Shown piece after piece: positions 55,301-64,000 of a DNA stretch of 64,000 nucleotides. Origin of the DNA: Congeria kusceri. Its lineage: Eukaryota; Mollusca; Bivalvia; Myida; Dreissenidae. The translations under genes were made by a program, and so were the position numbers. Location: positions 23,517,851-23,581,850 of the forward strand of contig CM051029.1 of assembly GCA_027627225.1 (NCBI GenBank), given 5' to 3'. The first letter of the stretch is position 1. The number at the start of each line of letters is the position of its first letter. The notes under the pieces are model-generated. The model did not search any database, was not told the origin of the DNA, and was given only the letters and a program-made list of their open reading frames with translations.

Positions 55301-58300
55301 GGCAAAATATTAGCTACCCCTCCTGTGTTACCCTTAAAGTCAATGGGGAGTTGGCGTGGACCAACCAGTAATTTGGCAAATGCACGGTATGGAGAACGTG
55401 AAAAAGAAGCGCTTACCGTGTCAATAGCATAATTTTCCTGGCAATCAAAAGAAAATCCCCAAGCACCACTATTACAAGCAGTGTTAGTGTCTTGCATATT
55501 GCGAGTAGTTATTTCGTTCACTCGAGTCTAGGCACTTGATCGGCATAGTTTCTGGAAATGATTCAGCTTTCCACACGTGTGGCACTGTTTTCCATAGGCA
55601 GGACACTTGTTCTTCGGATGTAAACGTCCACAATTTCCGCATGTTGTGGGTTTCCGGGGCTGTTGTCAGTTGCCGGCCTGGTTTCCGGTTCTGTTTGCAT
55701 TGCGCTTGTTGACTGCATCGACGTCGTTTGGTTCCGACATAACGTGCAGTTGTTTCTGGCAACATTCCTAGCTTTGGGCAATTTGAATTGCTTTAACTAA
55801 TGTCAGTGCTTCGCCTTGATTGATAAACTTTTCCCGAACTGTTTTGTTGTTGCAGCCAAAAACAATTCTGTCACGAATCATTTCATTTTCTTCTTTGTAA
55901 TTGCAGGTGCGAGCTTTGAGTCTGAGTCTCGTTACAAATGTATCAATGCTCTCTTGCCCCTGGGTTTCGTTATTAAATACGTATCTAGCAAAGATAGGAT
56001 TTAACTTCGGTTGCACGTGGGCTTTGAAACATTCGTAATATGTTTGAAGCTTTTTCGCGTCTTCGTTGCTGAGTTCTGACCAGGATTTGTAGATATTTCG
56101 GCCTTCATCTCCAATCCAGTGAAGTAAATACGAGACTTTTTCTTCTTCACTTTTTGATTTTAGCGGTCCTTTGAAAATTAATTCTGTATGTAATTGAAGT
56201 TTTCCCATTCTTCTGGTAGATTAGAGGAGTTCCAATTAAACACTGGCGGTGGAATGCCACTTAAGTCCATTTTTGAAAATTATTCCAGAGTCTTTTGTGA
56301 AATTAATTTTAGTCTGACACCATGTTGTGTTGTTGGGTTTATGTACAAATGTACTAACTCCTAGATTTAAGACAATTGTGTCAATAACAAACACAAGCGT
56401 GCTGTTTCTAGGATGTTTATTCTACTACTGATAAGCATGTGGCTAGTGCCAGACAATGGTCAATCACGCATGCGCAATGAGATAGCTATAGATATACTAC
56501 ACTTTCGAAAAAAAAAAGATATTCTACTTGACCCTATTACCGGTGTACTTAACATTTGTATTAAATTGTGAATTGTATGGTCCTATAATGTACATAAATT
56601 TTACCTATTTAAATTTTTTTTTTTTTTATTTAATAAATAAATCTTTTAACATGTATATTTTATCGTATTTGTTTATTTGACCTAGTTTTCTAACCATGTC
56701 ATGGCCGCCATATTTGTTTTTGTTGTTACCTATTACCGGTGCAAATATAAAATTCCCAAACACAGTTTTGCTGCACTAAACTTCTGCAAGCTGACACATT
56801 TAGAATAATGCATAAAACAACTTATATTATGATGTATCGTTTTGAATTTATATTTTTGATCTTTAATGGAGAAAAAAATGACTTGTTGAATTTATGGGTT
56901 GAAAAGGTTTTGGCTCTCAATGTGGTTTGGAAAACCAGACACTCTCAACTTAAGGTTTTATTCTAAATAAGCCCATGAAATCCTATCAACACTGTACAGA
57001 CTCAACTGATGGGATTCTCATTTGTTTCCAATAGCTATATGCTGCAAATATAAACAAAATAATCATAAAATCATTTAAGATTTCCTATTTTTCCATGGTC
57101 AAGTTGACATTGTAATTGAAATTTAATTGATTTGTGAGAATGGTCCGAAGTTTAGTGGTGTAGGATAAGCAGCTTTATACAAATGAGGTAAGTGTTTCGT
57201 GGGATTTGATTACGTCATACAGTGTTTTTTAGGGCCAATTTAGGGCCAAAATTCGGCCCCATTTCCCTGCTTAAAAAGATTTTCCCCCTATATTAACCTT
57301 AAAATTCCCCTCATAATGTAAGCTTTATTTTGAAAAAAAAAGACAAAAATCGGACAAAAATTGACTAAGATAGAGGACATTTTGTAAAACAATAGCAGCA
57401 ATTTTTTTTATCAAACCAAGTTTTGTATAATCTAAGTTAACATTTGTAGCAAAACAACTGATTAATGTTTTATAACAAAGTATAGTATAAAATGTTATAA
57501 TGCTTTTCTGCAAAAACAATTTCCATTTGCTGTTAAATCCCCGTCTGAAGGGCCCTGCCACGTTTTCCCCAAAGGTGAAAAAAACCACTGTAATAGATAA
57601 ATTTGGAAAGCTTGAGATGTGGTGTTTTGTCATGTACTTGATAAAAATGGAGAAATTTTATGCCTGAAATCACAATCATTTGCGCAACAATAGAATAGCT
57701 TGAACTGATTTTTGTTATTTCTTCATCTGTTTACATTTAAGGACAACATTGTTTTCATTTTTTGTTAGATAACAGTGGCGCAAACGATTGTCTGAAACCG
57801 AAACCGGATATGACTATCCCGGGCATGGTAAAATACGAAAATCGGAATACCCCGGTAATATGTATACACCGGTAATAGGTCTTTGAGAATATGTTATGCT
57901 ACTTCTGAAAAAAATCATCTCACTTGATTGTGGTCATCTGTAAGAAGCGCAGAATGCATTCGCGATTTCAACAAAAGCTTATGCTGTTTATACACAAACT
58001 GCCGAACATTCAAACTTCAAGTACTTAGGTGTCACGATAAACGAAAAATGCCCAGAAGACACGTCATTTTCAGAAAATAACCATTTAAGCTTGTGTACGT
58101 CCTTCCTTTTCAGACAATTAACCATTTAAACTTGTGTCCGTTATGCAAAATGTCTCTTCTAAACAGAAGAAAAAACTAATTATTTCATAAACGGCCTACT
58201 TTTGAGTGGACCACCAGGGGATTCTGGCCTATAGACTGGTATCTAACCTTCACAGCAATCTCCTCACAGTTGTCTCCCCTTCCTGCACTGCCCCAGAGGG

Positions 58301-61300
58301 GAGATCACTGTGAGACTTTGTGTTCACAGAAACAATGCGTTGTATATTCAAGCGATTTAAATTATAACAACGTCTTTACAATTTAAACAAAAAAATAGTA
58401 AAATGCCCTTATTTAAATTAGCTCAACTGAGCACAACGTGTTCTGTGGTTGTGCTCAGTGACCTATTGGTATAAGGGAACTGTCCTGCGTCGTCCGTCGT
58501 CCGTAATACGTCAACAATTGGGCCCTTAGAAATAATACAGACTTCACTTTTAATTCAATCTTTATCAAACTTGCACAGTTTGTGTAGGAGTCTACCATAA
58601 AATCTCGGATAGGTTTGATAATGGGCCAGATTGGAACAGGAACACCAGAGTTATTGCCCCATTTTGATGAGAAAAACTGAAAAAATGTGTGCAACATACA
58701 GACTTCATTTTTAATCAGAACTTAACCAAACTTTTACAGCATGTGTATGACCTGAAGATTTCAAAATAGTCCAAAAATGGCCTTGATTGGGGTACAAACA
58801 CCAGAGTGATTGCCCCTTATTTGTGAGAAAAAAAGAAAAAAAAAGGACAATGCGGAGTATAGAAACTTCATTTATTGCCTAATCTTGTCCAAACTCGTGC
58901 TGTTTGTGTTTGACCATAAGGTCAGTACCCATAGAGAATTAACTTTTCATTTCTTGTTGACTAAACTTGCACATTTTGTGTATGACCACTAAATCTCATC
59001 TGGGTGCAATGATGGGAAAGAGACAATAGAGTTATTTCCCCTTTTTTGTGAGAAAATATGCAAAAAATGGACTTTGTGTAACATAGAAAATACTGAACCA
59101 AGTCAACAATAGAGGACCACTTTGTTTACATTGATGATGAGAACTTAACGTTGTTATGAATCCCACCTCCCTCCCATTAGCCATAGACTGGGGACTGTGT
59201 TCCAGACCCTGCTTTGGAAAAGAAGCCATATGAGTGTTGGCAGTGGTTGATGAATGCTTACAGAATGCTTAGTGTCCATACTTGCAGGTTTGGATGCCTG
59301 CTTTGTGGGAGTGCCTCTGGACATTGGTACATCCAACCGGTCTGGCACGAGGTACGGCCCTCGCCAGATACGCTGTGAATCATCCCTGCTGCGGAAAGTT
59401 AACATCTCTACAGGTTATACTGTCTTTGCTTTGGTTATGTTATATTTCCCGAAAGCTTTTGAAAGTGTTTGTAATACATCAATGAATGGAAATAATTCCT
59501 TTAATAAAAGCTTGGGAGGAGTTTGAATGTTGATGAAAAATAAACTAGAAAGGTATATTGTCATAAATGATTGTGTGTCTTTGTTAACAGTCATTTATAT
59601 TTAAGAAATAATTGACGGGTAACCGTTGGTTATTGTAGTAATAACCAACGGTTTGGAGTTCCGATGCGTAGGAATTAAACCACGAGGGCGGTAGCTTGAT
59701 AACAAGCATCGGAACGACAAACCGTTGGTTATTAACACAATAACAAACTGTTACCCGTCAATTATCTCGATTCTAACACTATCTTATATAAAATTAGTAT
59801 TTTTAAAGGTTATGAATGAGAACTATATTTATCTATACTCCGCCCATTTTCCGAGAAGTGCATTCACACGTGCGTTTCTATGATGTCAATAAATCATAAC
59901 AATTCAAAATGATGTCAGCTTTATTGATAAACATTGAGCGAATGACGTCATACTTATCGATATAATACAGTGAAAATATCATGCCAAGCGCCAATTAAAA
60001 ACATATTAACAAAACGTAAACGTTTTTGTGAACGTAAGTATAACATATGTAGTACAAATGTGGTTTAATTGCGCTACATAATGCAAAAATGATTTTGTTT
60101 GTCACAATTTGCTATCGTGCGTTTAAGCACGTGCATTTTACGGAACAATTTCTTCGAATTTCCGGAACTATTTTCAAAACATTAAGCTCCACCCATAATT
60201 TGTTGCAGAATAACCTACAGTTATTTTCCTTCTTTATCTATGGACCACTAGCCGCGTGCCGTGGTAGAATAAGAGTTTAATAAACCTTTTTTACAGTATA
60301 ATTAATAGTTATATTGTTTTCAGACATATGGTGATAATAACACATCAGTTTTCCCATGCAGGTGCCTGTCCGTTTGACTCCATGCAGGTGGCCGATGTGG
60401 GAGATGTCAATCTGAACCTGTACAATCTGCCCAAGGCATGTGAGGACATCCGGAGACATTTCCTGCAGCTCCTCCTGCACGGTTGTGTGCCCCTGGCCAT
60501 GGGTGGGGACCATACCATGACCTACCCCATCCTCGAGGCTATCAAGGTTGGACACATCATTAAGCTTACCTATGCTCAGGTTACAGATTTTTCGGAAAAC
60601 ATATACAGTCGAAACGCGATACTTCGAATCGCAATACTACGAAAAGACCGTAAACTATGAATAAGGCTGTCCGTTTCCCTTGTGTTTTTAACTAAAGAAA
60701 GATGCTATACAAAGAATTCCCGATACTACGAAAGGTGCATTACTACAAACATATTTTCCAGTCCCATCATAATGTTTGCTTTGAAATGTTAACGCGATAC
60801 TATGAAACATATTGTCACAGAGACTTTTTCACACCTTTTCAACGAAGATTTCACACCTCCGCCTGGTCAGACACTAAGCCAGTTTGTTTGCATCATGGAT
60901 AGTTGTTAACAAGTTAAGTTACCATTGAAAGCCAATTTAATTGATGCAGCGTGAGATTTTACTTAATGACGTTTGCGTTTGCTGATAATACGCCATTGCA
61001 AACTAGATAATTTAATGTTTAGTTTTTATTTTATACTTCAATACTTTAGTTTTTGTTTATCGATGCAAAGACATGCACATGTGTATTGTTAAATGCAATT
61101 AATTTAATAAATGTGATAATGTTCGTATACTCAACGACATGACGCAAATTAACACTTCATGTAAGAAGTTTATGTTAATACCGTAATTGAATAAAGATGC
61201 GTTGCTACGAAAAATGCGATACTACGAACAAACCCGTGTCTCTCCTGCCTTTTTGTATCGCGTTTCAACCGTTCATCAAACAGAAGCTATTGATCCAGTA

Positions 61301-64000
61301 CCTTGTTCTTTCTTTGGATCCTGGATGCTGTTTATTAAGGTATTCAACCCATAATTAGCTCGTTAATTTCCGTGTAATTTCGACGAAAGCCGTAGCCGTC
61401 CGTACTTTACCGTTCGCATTCGGAATACATAAAAACTTTTTTTTTAATTATATATTTCTTTAGCTACACCGTAGTATTTGTTTCAGATTTTAATATCGTC
61501 GCTTTTAAAAGCAAATTAGATATAAATATTGAATTGTATGTGCATATGACAGCGTTTATTTACCTGGATATAAATCATTCTGACTGACGAAAACGTACTA
61601 AAAGAGGTAGATTTTCAAGAGAAAAAGGCACAGTAACAATGTACATTTTGTCGGCTATGTTCAGCTGCCATGATCTGTGACAGTGTGGTTGGAAAATTAC
61701 CGAGAAGCATATTAGTTTGACTGTTTATGTCTACGTGAAATATTGTAACATTGACTAATGAGATGTCAATAATGTTCTCTATTGGAAAACTGACAAAGAA
61801 ACCAAGTCAAACGGCGAGCCTAATACCAAGCTGTGTACGGGTTAGTATCAGTTCGTTATCTAATTGTAAAGCCATTTGTTTGTATGGTAATAGTTACTAA
61901 GATAATGACAACTCGTGAATGGTCGTGTAAATATACTTAATAAATATGTTTGATTTTTATTTATACACGGAACATATAAAGTTTGGAAATATAATAAGAT
62001 GAAGTACTAGTATTAGTTTCCAAGCTTATTTAGCAAAGTTCTATGTTTTGAAATAATCATATAATTATGTTACAATTTCCATATTAAAAATGCCATCAAT
62101 TTTGCTTTGTCATTCTGTTAAGTGTTATAACAATACCTTATAAGTCGGTTACTAAAACATCTGTAAAAATTCAACATTTGGCATTAAATTTTGCTCAACT
62201 GACATCGGTGCCATATCAGACAATTATTTAAGCAATGATTGTTGTGTAAATTAATATCAGTCTGTATGTAAAATCTACTGTAAAACTGTGTATTGAAAAC
62301 TTATTTTCAGTGATGCTGCTGTTCAGAAAAGCAAACACACATCCAGTACGATGGGAGACATGTTAGATGGCGACCAGGCTGTTAGCGTTCAACCAGAGGC
62401 ATCGCTAGTAGCAGTCGCATTCCCATATTCATCAACAGCTGGTCGCAACCAGCTGATGTTCAAAAATGAGAAGGCCAGAAACATTGATTCTCTGGGTCTT
62501 CTTGCCCATCAAAACATTCAACTGTGAAGGCGCGGACAGTTTATTTAGTATTTAACATGTAAATATAATGGATGGGAAGCCCTATATTACAGTTGCAAAA
62601 AGGACGTTAGAAACTTTTATAACACAAATCAGCGGATTTTTTGAAAAACACGGATTTTTTTAACCCAGTAAAGTTCATGATGGACATGGCATAGTAATTG
62701 TAAATTTATTTAATTCAACTCTTTTTTTCATGTTCTAGATTATGTGTTGTAGACTTTTTTAATAAATATTGTTTATAATAGAATATACAATGATAAAACA
62801 AAGTTTAATTTTAATGTTTTATGTTCAAAAGTTATAGAACTAATTTTATATATTGCTTGTATTTTGTATCTAAGAACTTTTTAAAGTTTTATGGGAGTAT
62901 CTTTCTTAGGTTCTCAATAATTATTTTAAAATATTAAAAAAAGGTATTTCTGACAAAAAAATCAGACTTAATTTTGTATGGGGGTAGTGTTAAAAACTCT
63001 TAAATTTTTCAATTTGCATGGTAAAGTTTGTTTGTTTTGCCTTCATTGTGTGGCTTATAGTCCAAGAATAAAATATATTATGGTATAGATTCAGAACATG
63101 CATACAATATGCAAGTTTATCACATTTTGTTTATGGCTTTCAAAAAATAGAACAGGAAAATTCTCATCGATCATAACTATAATTAGCAATATGAGTACAT
63201 ATTACTTCCATATCAGTTCATTCAATAATAATTGTTGATTATTTTCATAATATGTGTTCAATATACCATTCATAAATGTATATATGAAGTTTATGAAATA
63301 TTAATAAAGAATTTCACCTGTAAAGATGCCTATAGCTTTTCAGTTTTTGATGTGTTTAGCAAAAGAGGGGGTATGGTAATTAAAAAACTATATCTGACAA
63401 ACCAAACGGTAAAATCTCCCAAAATTTTGCAGAAGAGTCCAGATATGAATGCCCTTCAAGAAAATAATATCATTTGTGGTGTTCTAGACATTGAGTATTA
63501 TGGGTTGAATACCTTAAAAAAACTTGTTAACATATTTAATCTGGTTTTGTTTTTATGAAAGTTTTTTATGTTTGAGGGGAAGAATGACTCAGGGGTTGGG
63601 GAGGGGGGTCGAGGAAGCCTTTTTTGCAGATCGAGGGTTCTGATGGCTATTGGGTTTCTTTAAATTCAGCTGTTTAGTTTTATAAACAATCTCTTGCATA
63701 GTTATAAGCTAATAAAGGTTGTACTAGTTTAATTGTATTAATACACAAATCGTTATTTATGTTAATACTTATTTAATAATAATTATATTATTTGTTCACC
63801 TTGTAATGGTTTATTTTGGTACCAAAAGGTTATTGATGCTTATACATATTTAACGTTGTATGATTAGTTGAACTAGGAAGTGTTCCTTTTAAGGAGACGT
63901 ACGGCCCTGTAGGCCTGGTCCATATTGATGCTCACTCTGACACTAACGACCTGATGATGGGAGAGAGGATCGCACATGGTACGCCGTTCCGCCGAGCCAT
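52169..64000 (+). CDS. AGMAT: Agmatinase, first four exons, runs off the window
   Basis: Exons on the plus strand are 52169-52346, 59288-59413, 60362-60546 and 63894-64000 (incomplete), in phase, giving about 199 residues. The N-terminus (MSSGVCRQIINGVKNAFGTR) is basic and Ser-rich, consistent with a mitochondrial presequence. Next come RYFSLSSVQMKYNEPLSGHD, then FVGVPLDIGTSNRSGTRYGP, a ureohydrolase-fold signature. GGDHTMTYPI supplies a metal-binding His, and HIDAHSDTND the DAHxD manganese ligands. The family hydrolyses agmatine to putrescine and urea, although metazoan AGMAT proteins vary in activity. No break is seen in the visible part; the C-terminal third lies outside the window. Confidence 0.95.
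52509..52680. mobile_element. 172-bp inverted-repeat MITE in AGMAT intron 1
   Basis: Perfect 33-bp inverted ends (52509-52541 and 52648-52680) beginning ggtaatcctccagtttaggt. The middle is only about 106 bp. No target duplication is obvious. Confidence 0.85.
52739..52917 (-). repeat. 3' LTR of the retrotransposon
   Basis: Same 179-bp sequence with about 11 differences from the 5' LTR, preceded in element sense by a polypurine tract. Confidence 0.93.
53122..54130 (-). pseudogene. Retrotransposon integrase remnant (broken)
   Basis: Segments resembling the integrase core end (SSPLHPLTNGLAEKGV) contain stop codons. The tail YKNTPFECGFTPSQVLMGRR is clear at about 53600-53660. Only about 470 bp separates this tail from the reverse transcriptase, too little for RNase H plus a whole integrase, so an internal deletion is likely. 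Confidence 0.75.
54134..55521 (-). pseudogene. Retrotransposon protease and reverse transcriptase (broken)
   Basis: The protease region has IDFKGNTGG where the family has a D[S/T]G active site, so the catalytic Asp appears to be replaced. The reverse transcriptase has LRICLDPKALN, then IVDDILCYSRN (the aspartate pair) and FFGHVISDKGI, the usual Ty3-like order. The pieces lie in different frames around 54555-54817. Confidence 0.85.
55555..56208 (-). pseudogene. Retrotransposon gag region with zinc knuckles (broken)
   Basis: 55768-56208 encodes a capsid-like helical segment (YLLHWIGDEGRNIYKSW, ESIDTFVTRLRLKA). Further on, in another frame, are two zinc-knuckle motifs: CGNCGRLHPKNKC and CHTCGKLNHFQKLC. 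The frame change between them indicates decay or an indel. Confidence 0.8.
56323..56501 (-). repeat. 5' LTR of the retrotransposon
   Basis: Starts TG and ends CA by plus-strand reading (tgttgtgttg ... tactaca). About 94% identical to the other LTR by eye. Confidence 0.93.
56507..57227. other. AGMAT intron 1 segment, nothing recognised
   Basis: AT-rich intron with no supported feature. Confidence 0.5.
57228..57610 (-). repeat. Dispersed repeat, inverted relative of 32255-32600
   Basis: Contains ttcggccccatttccctgct, gacaaaaatcggacaaaaat, gaagggccctgcc and ccccaaaggtga, the inverse of the copy at 32255. Confidence 0.75.
57611..58418. other. AGMAT intron 1 segment, nothing recognised
   Basis: Only short local duplications are seen (ccatttaa...cttgtgt at about 58080 and 58125). 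Confidence 0.45.
58419..59115 (-). mobile_element. Family C/D element, reversed, 5' end missing
   Basis: It starts with the inverse of the family C cap (ttagctcaactgagcac, then gtgctcagtgacctattg), then gtcgtccgtcgtccg and ~150-bp family D monomers (acttgcacagtttgtgtagg) in reverse. Confidence 0.7.
59288..59413 (+). CDS. AGMAT: AGMAT coding exon 2 (residues 60-101)
   Basis: GLDACFVGVPLDIGTSNRSG, then TRYGPRQIRCESSLLRKVNI and ST. Acceptor TTGCAG, donor GTTATA. Confidence 0.95.
59608..59765. mobile_element. 158-bp palindromic MITE in AGMAT intron 2
   Basis: ataattgacgggtaac at the left is inverted at the right end, and ttattgtagtaataaccaac pairs with gttggttattaacacaataa. Almost the whole element is one large imperfect hairpin. 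Confidence 0.85.
59766..60361. other. AGMAT intron 2 segment, nothing recognised
   Basis: AT-rich intron; no feature is supported. Confidence 0.5.
60362..60546 (+). CDS. AGMAT: AGMAT coding exon 3 (residues 102-163)
   Basis: GACPFDSMQVADVGDVNLNL, then GCVPLAMGGDHTMTYPILEA and IK. Holds the GGDH metal-binding motif. Donor GTTGGA. Confidence 0.95.
60606..61271. mobile_element. Possible Tigger/pogo-like MITE remnant
   Basis: The left end cagtcgaaacgcgatac, after TA, is inverted at gtatcgcgtttcaaccg (61255-61271). The motif gcgatactacgaa recurs inside (60620-60730 and 61207-61225). The right TA is lost. Confidence 0.6.
61272..62310. other. AGMAT intron 3 segment, nothing firm
   Basis: AT-rich. 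A small open frame starting at 61759-61781 and ending near a possible donor at about 61845 was noted, but its phase does not match the orphan exon downstream. Confidence 0.4.
62311..62527 (+). CDS. Coding-like orphan terminal exon in AGMAT intron 3, unrecognised
   Basis: After a clean acceptor (TTATTTTCAG) an open frame of 71 codons runs to TGA at 62525-62527: DAAVQKSKHTSSTMGDMLDG, then VAVAFPYSSTAGRNQLMFKN and EKARNIDSLGLLAHQNIQL. Base composition and codon choice are less AT-rich than the flanks, as in the verified exons. It cannot belong to AGMAT, because exons 3 and 4 join directly within a conserved motif and this frame ends in a stop. It may be the last exon of a nested gene or a retrocopy. 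No family is recognised. Confidence 0.45.
62528..63893. other. AGMAT intron 3 remainder, nothing recognised
   Basis: AT-rich; AATAAA-type signals near 62760 could serve the orphan exon. A 108-residue open frame at 63232-63558 has no domain. Confidence 0.45.
63894..64000 (+). CDS. AGMAT: AGMAT coding exon 4 (from residue 164, cut by window end)
   Basis: ETYGPVGLVHIDAHSDTNDL, then MMGERIAHGTPFRRA. Holds the DAHSD metal ligands. The exon continues beyond the window. Confidence 0.95.

Larger units (their letters stand above)
52739..56501 (-). mobile_element. Degraded Ty3/gypsy-like LTR retrotransposon, 3.76 kb
   Basis: 179-bp LTRs at 52739-52917 and 56323-56501 differ at about 11 positions. The insertion is flanked by CTTTC on both sides (52734-52738 and 56502-56506). 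On the minus strand, a primer-binding-like TGGTGTCAGA follows the 5' LTR, and a purine tract (AAAGAAGGGAGG) precedes the 3' LTR. Gag, protease, reverse transcriptase and integrase pieces occur in that order. Stops, frame breaks and apparent loss of RNase H make it inactive. It sits antisense in AGMAT intron 1. Confidence 0.92.

Noticed and set aside
61759..61845. First exon partner for the orphan exon at 62311
   Set aside because: A start codon and a possible GTTAGT donor exist, but the phase would place a stop at the start of the orphan exon.

Overview
This is a eukaryotic, intron-rich, AT-rich genomic window, most likely from a bivalve mollusc. The evidence is spliced metazoan genes with long repeat-filled introns, and dispersed elements with palindromic ends and internal monomers of about 165 bp, a style well known from bivalve genomes. 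The species cannot be named from the sequence alone. I see no bacterial, plasmid or phage features.

Three protein-coding genes were assembled exon by exon, checking splice sites and reading phase at every junction. (1) Minus strand, 27589 down to 4590: a complete LAMP-family lysosomal membrane glycoprotein in 8 coding exons, 456 aa. It has a signal peptide, two luminal LAMP domains, a Thr-rich hinge, one membrane segment and an 11-residue tail ending GYDDL. (2) Minus strand, 50810 down to 34283: a complete leucine-rich-repeat protein in 11 coding exons, 614 aa. It has a proline-rich disordered N-terminus, LRRs and a Cys-containing C-terminal domain, and is tentatively LRRC63-like. (3) Plus strand, from 52169 off the right edge: the first four exons of agmatinase (AGMAT), including the GGDH and DAHSD metal-binding motifs. 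Genes 2 and 3 are head-to-head, with 1.36 kb between start codons.

Layout: 1-4.6 kb is LAMP 3' flank with a 30-bp minisatellite. 4.6-27.6 kb is LAMP; its introns are packed with hairpin-capped dispersed elements, including a three-level nest at 8.2-10.2 kb. 27.6-34 kb is intergenic, with a LINE 3' remnant, a 1-kb inverted-repeat element and a 54-bp satellite. 34-51 kb is the LRR gene, whose introns hold a 2.5-kb foldback element, a 55-bp satellite with higher-order structure, a 31/25-bp satellite and a SINE. 52-64 kb is AGMAT; its first intron carries a degraded Ty3-like LTR retrotransposon with a clear 5-bp target duplication, and a coding-like orphan exon lies in its third intron.

The most unusual feature is that tandem repeats have grown out of exon ends. 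In LAMP exon 4 and LRR exon 5, the last 50-60 exon bases plus the 5' splice site are tandemly repeated into the intron, giving a series of near-identical donor sites. In the last LRR exon the sequence around the stop codon is repeated into the 3' UTR. A separate 52-bp duplication in a LAMP intron contains two perfect microexon-like acceptor/donor pairs on the opposite strand.

The three genes are not an operon or an obvious pathway: LAMP acts at the lysosome, AGMAT is a predicted mitochondrial hydrolase, and the LRR protein's function is unknown.
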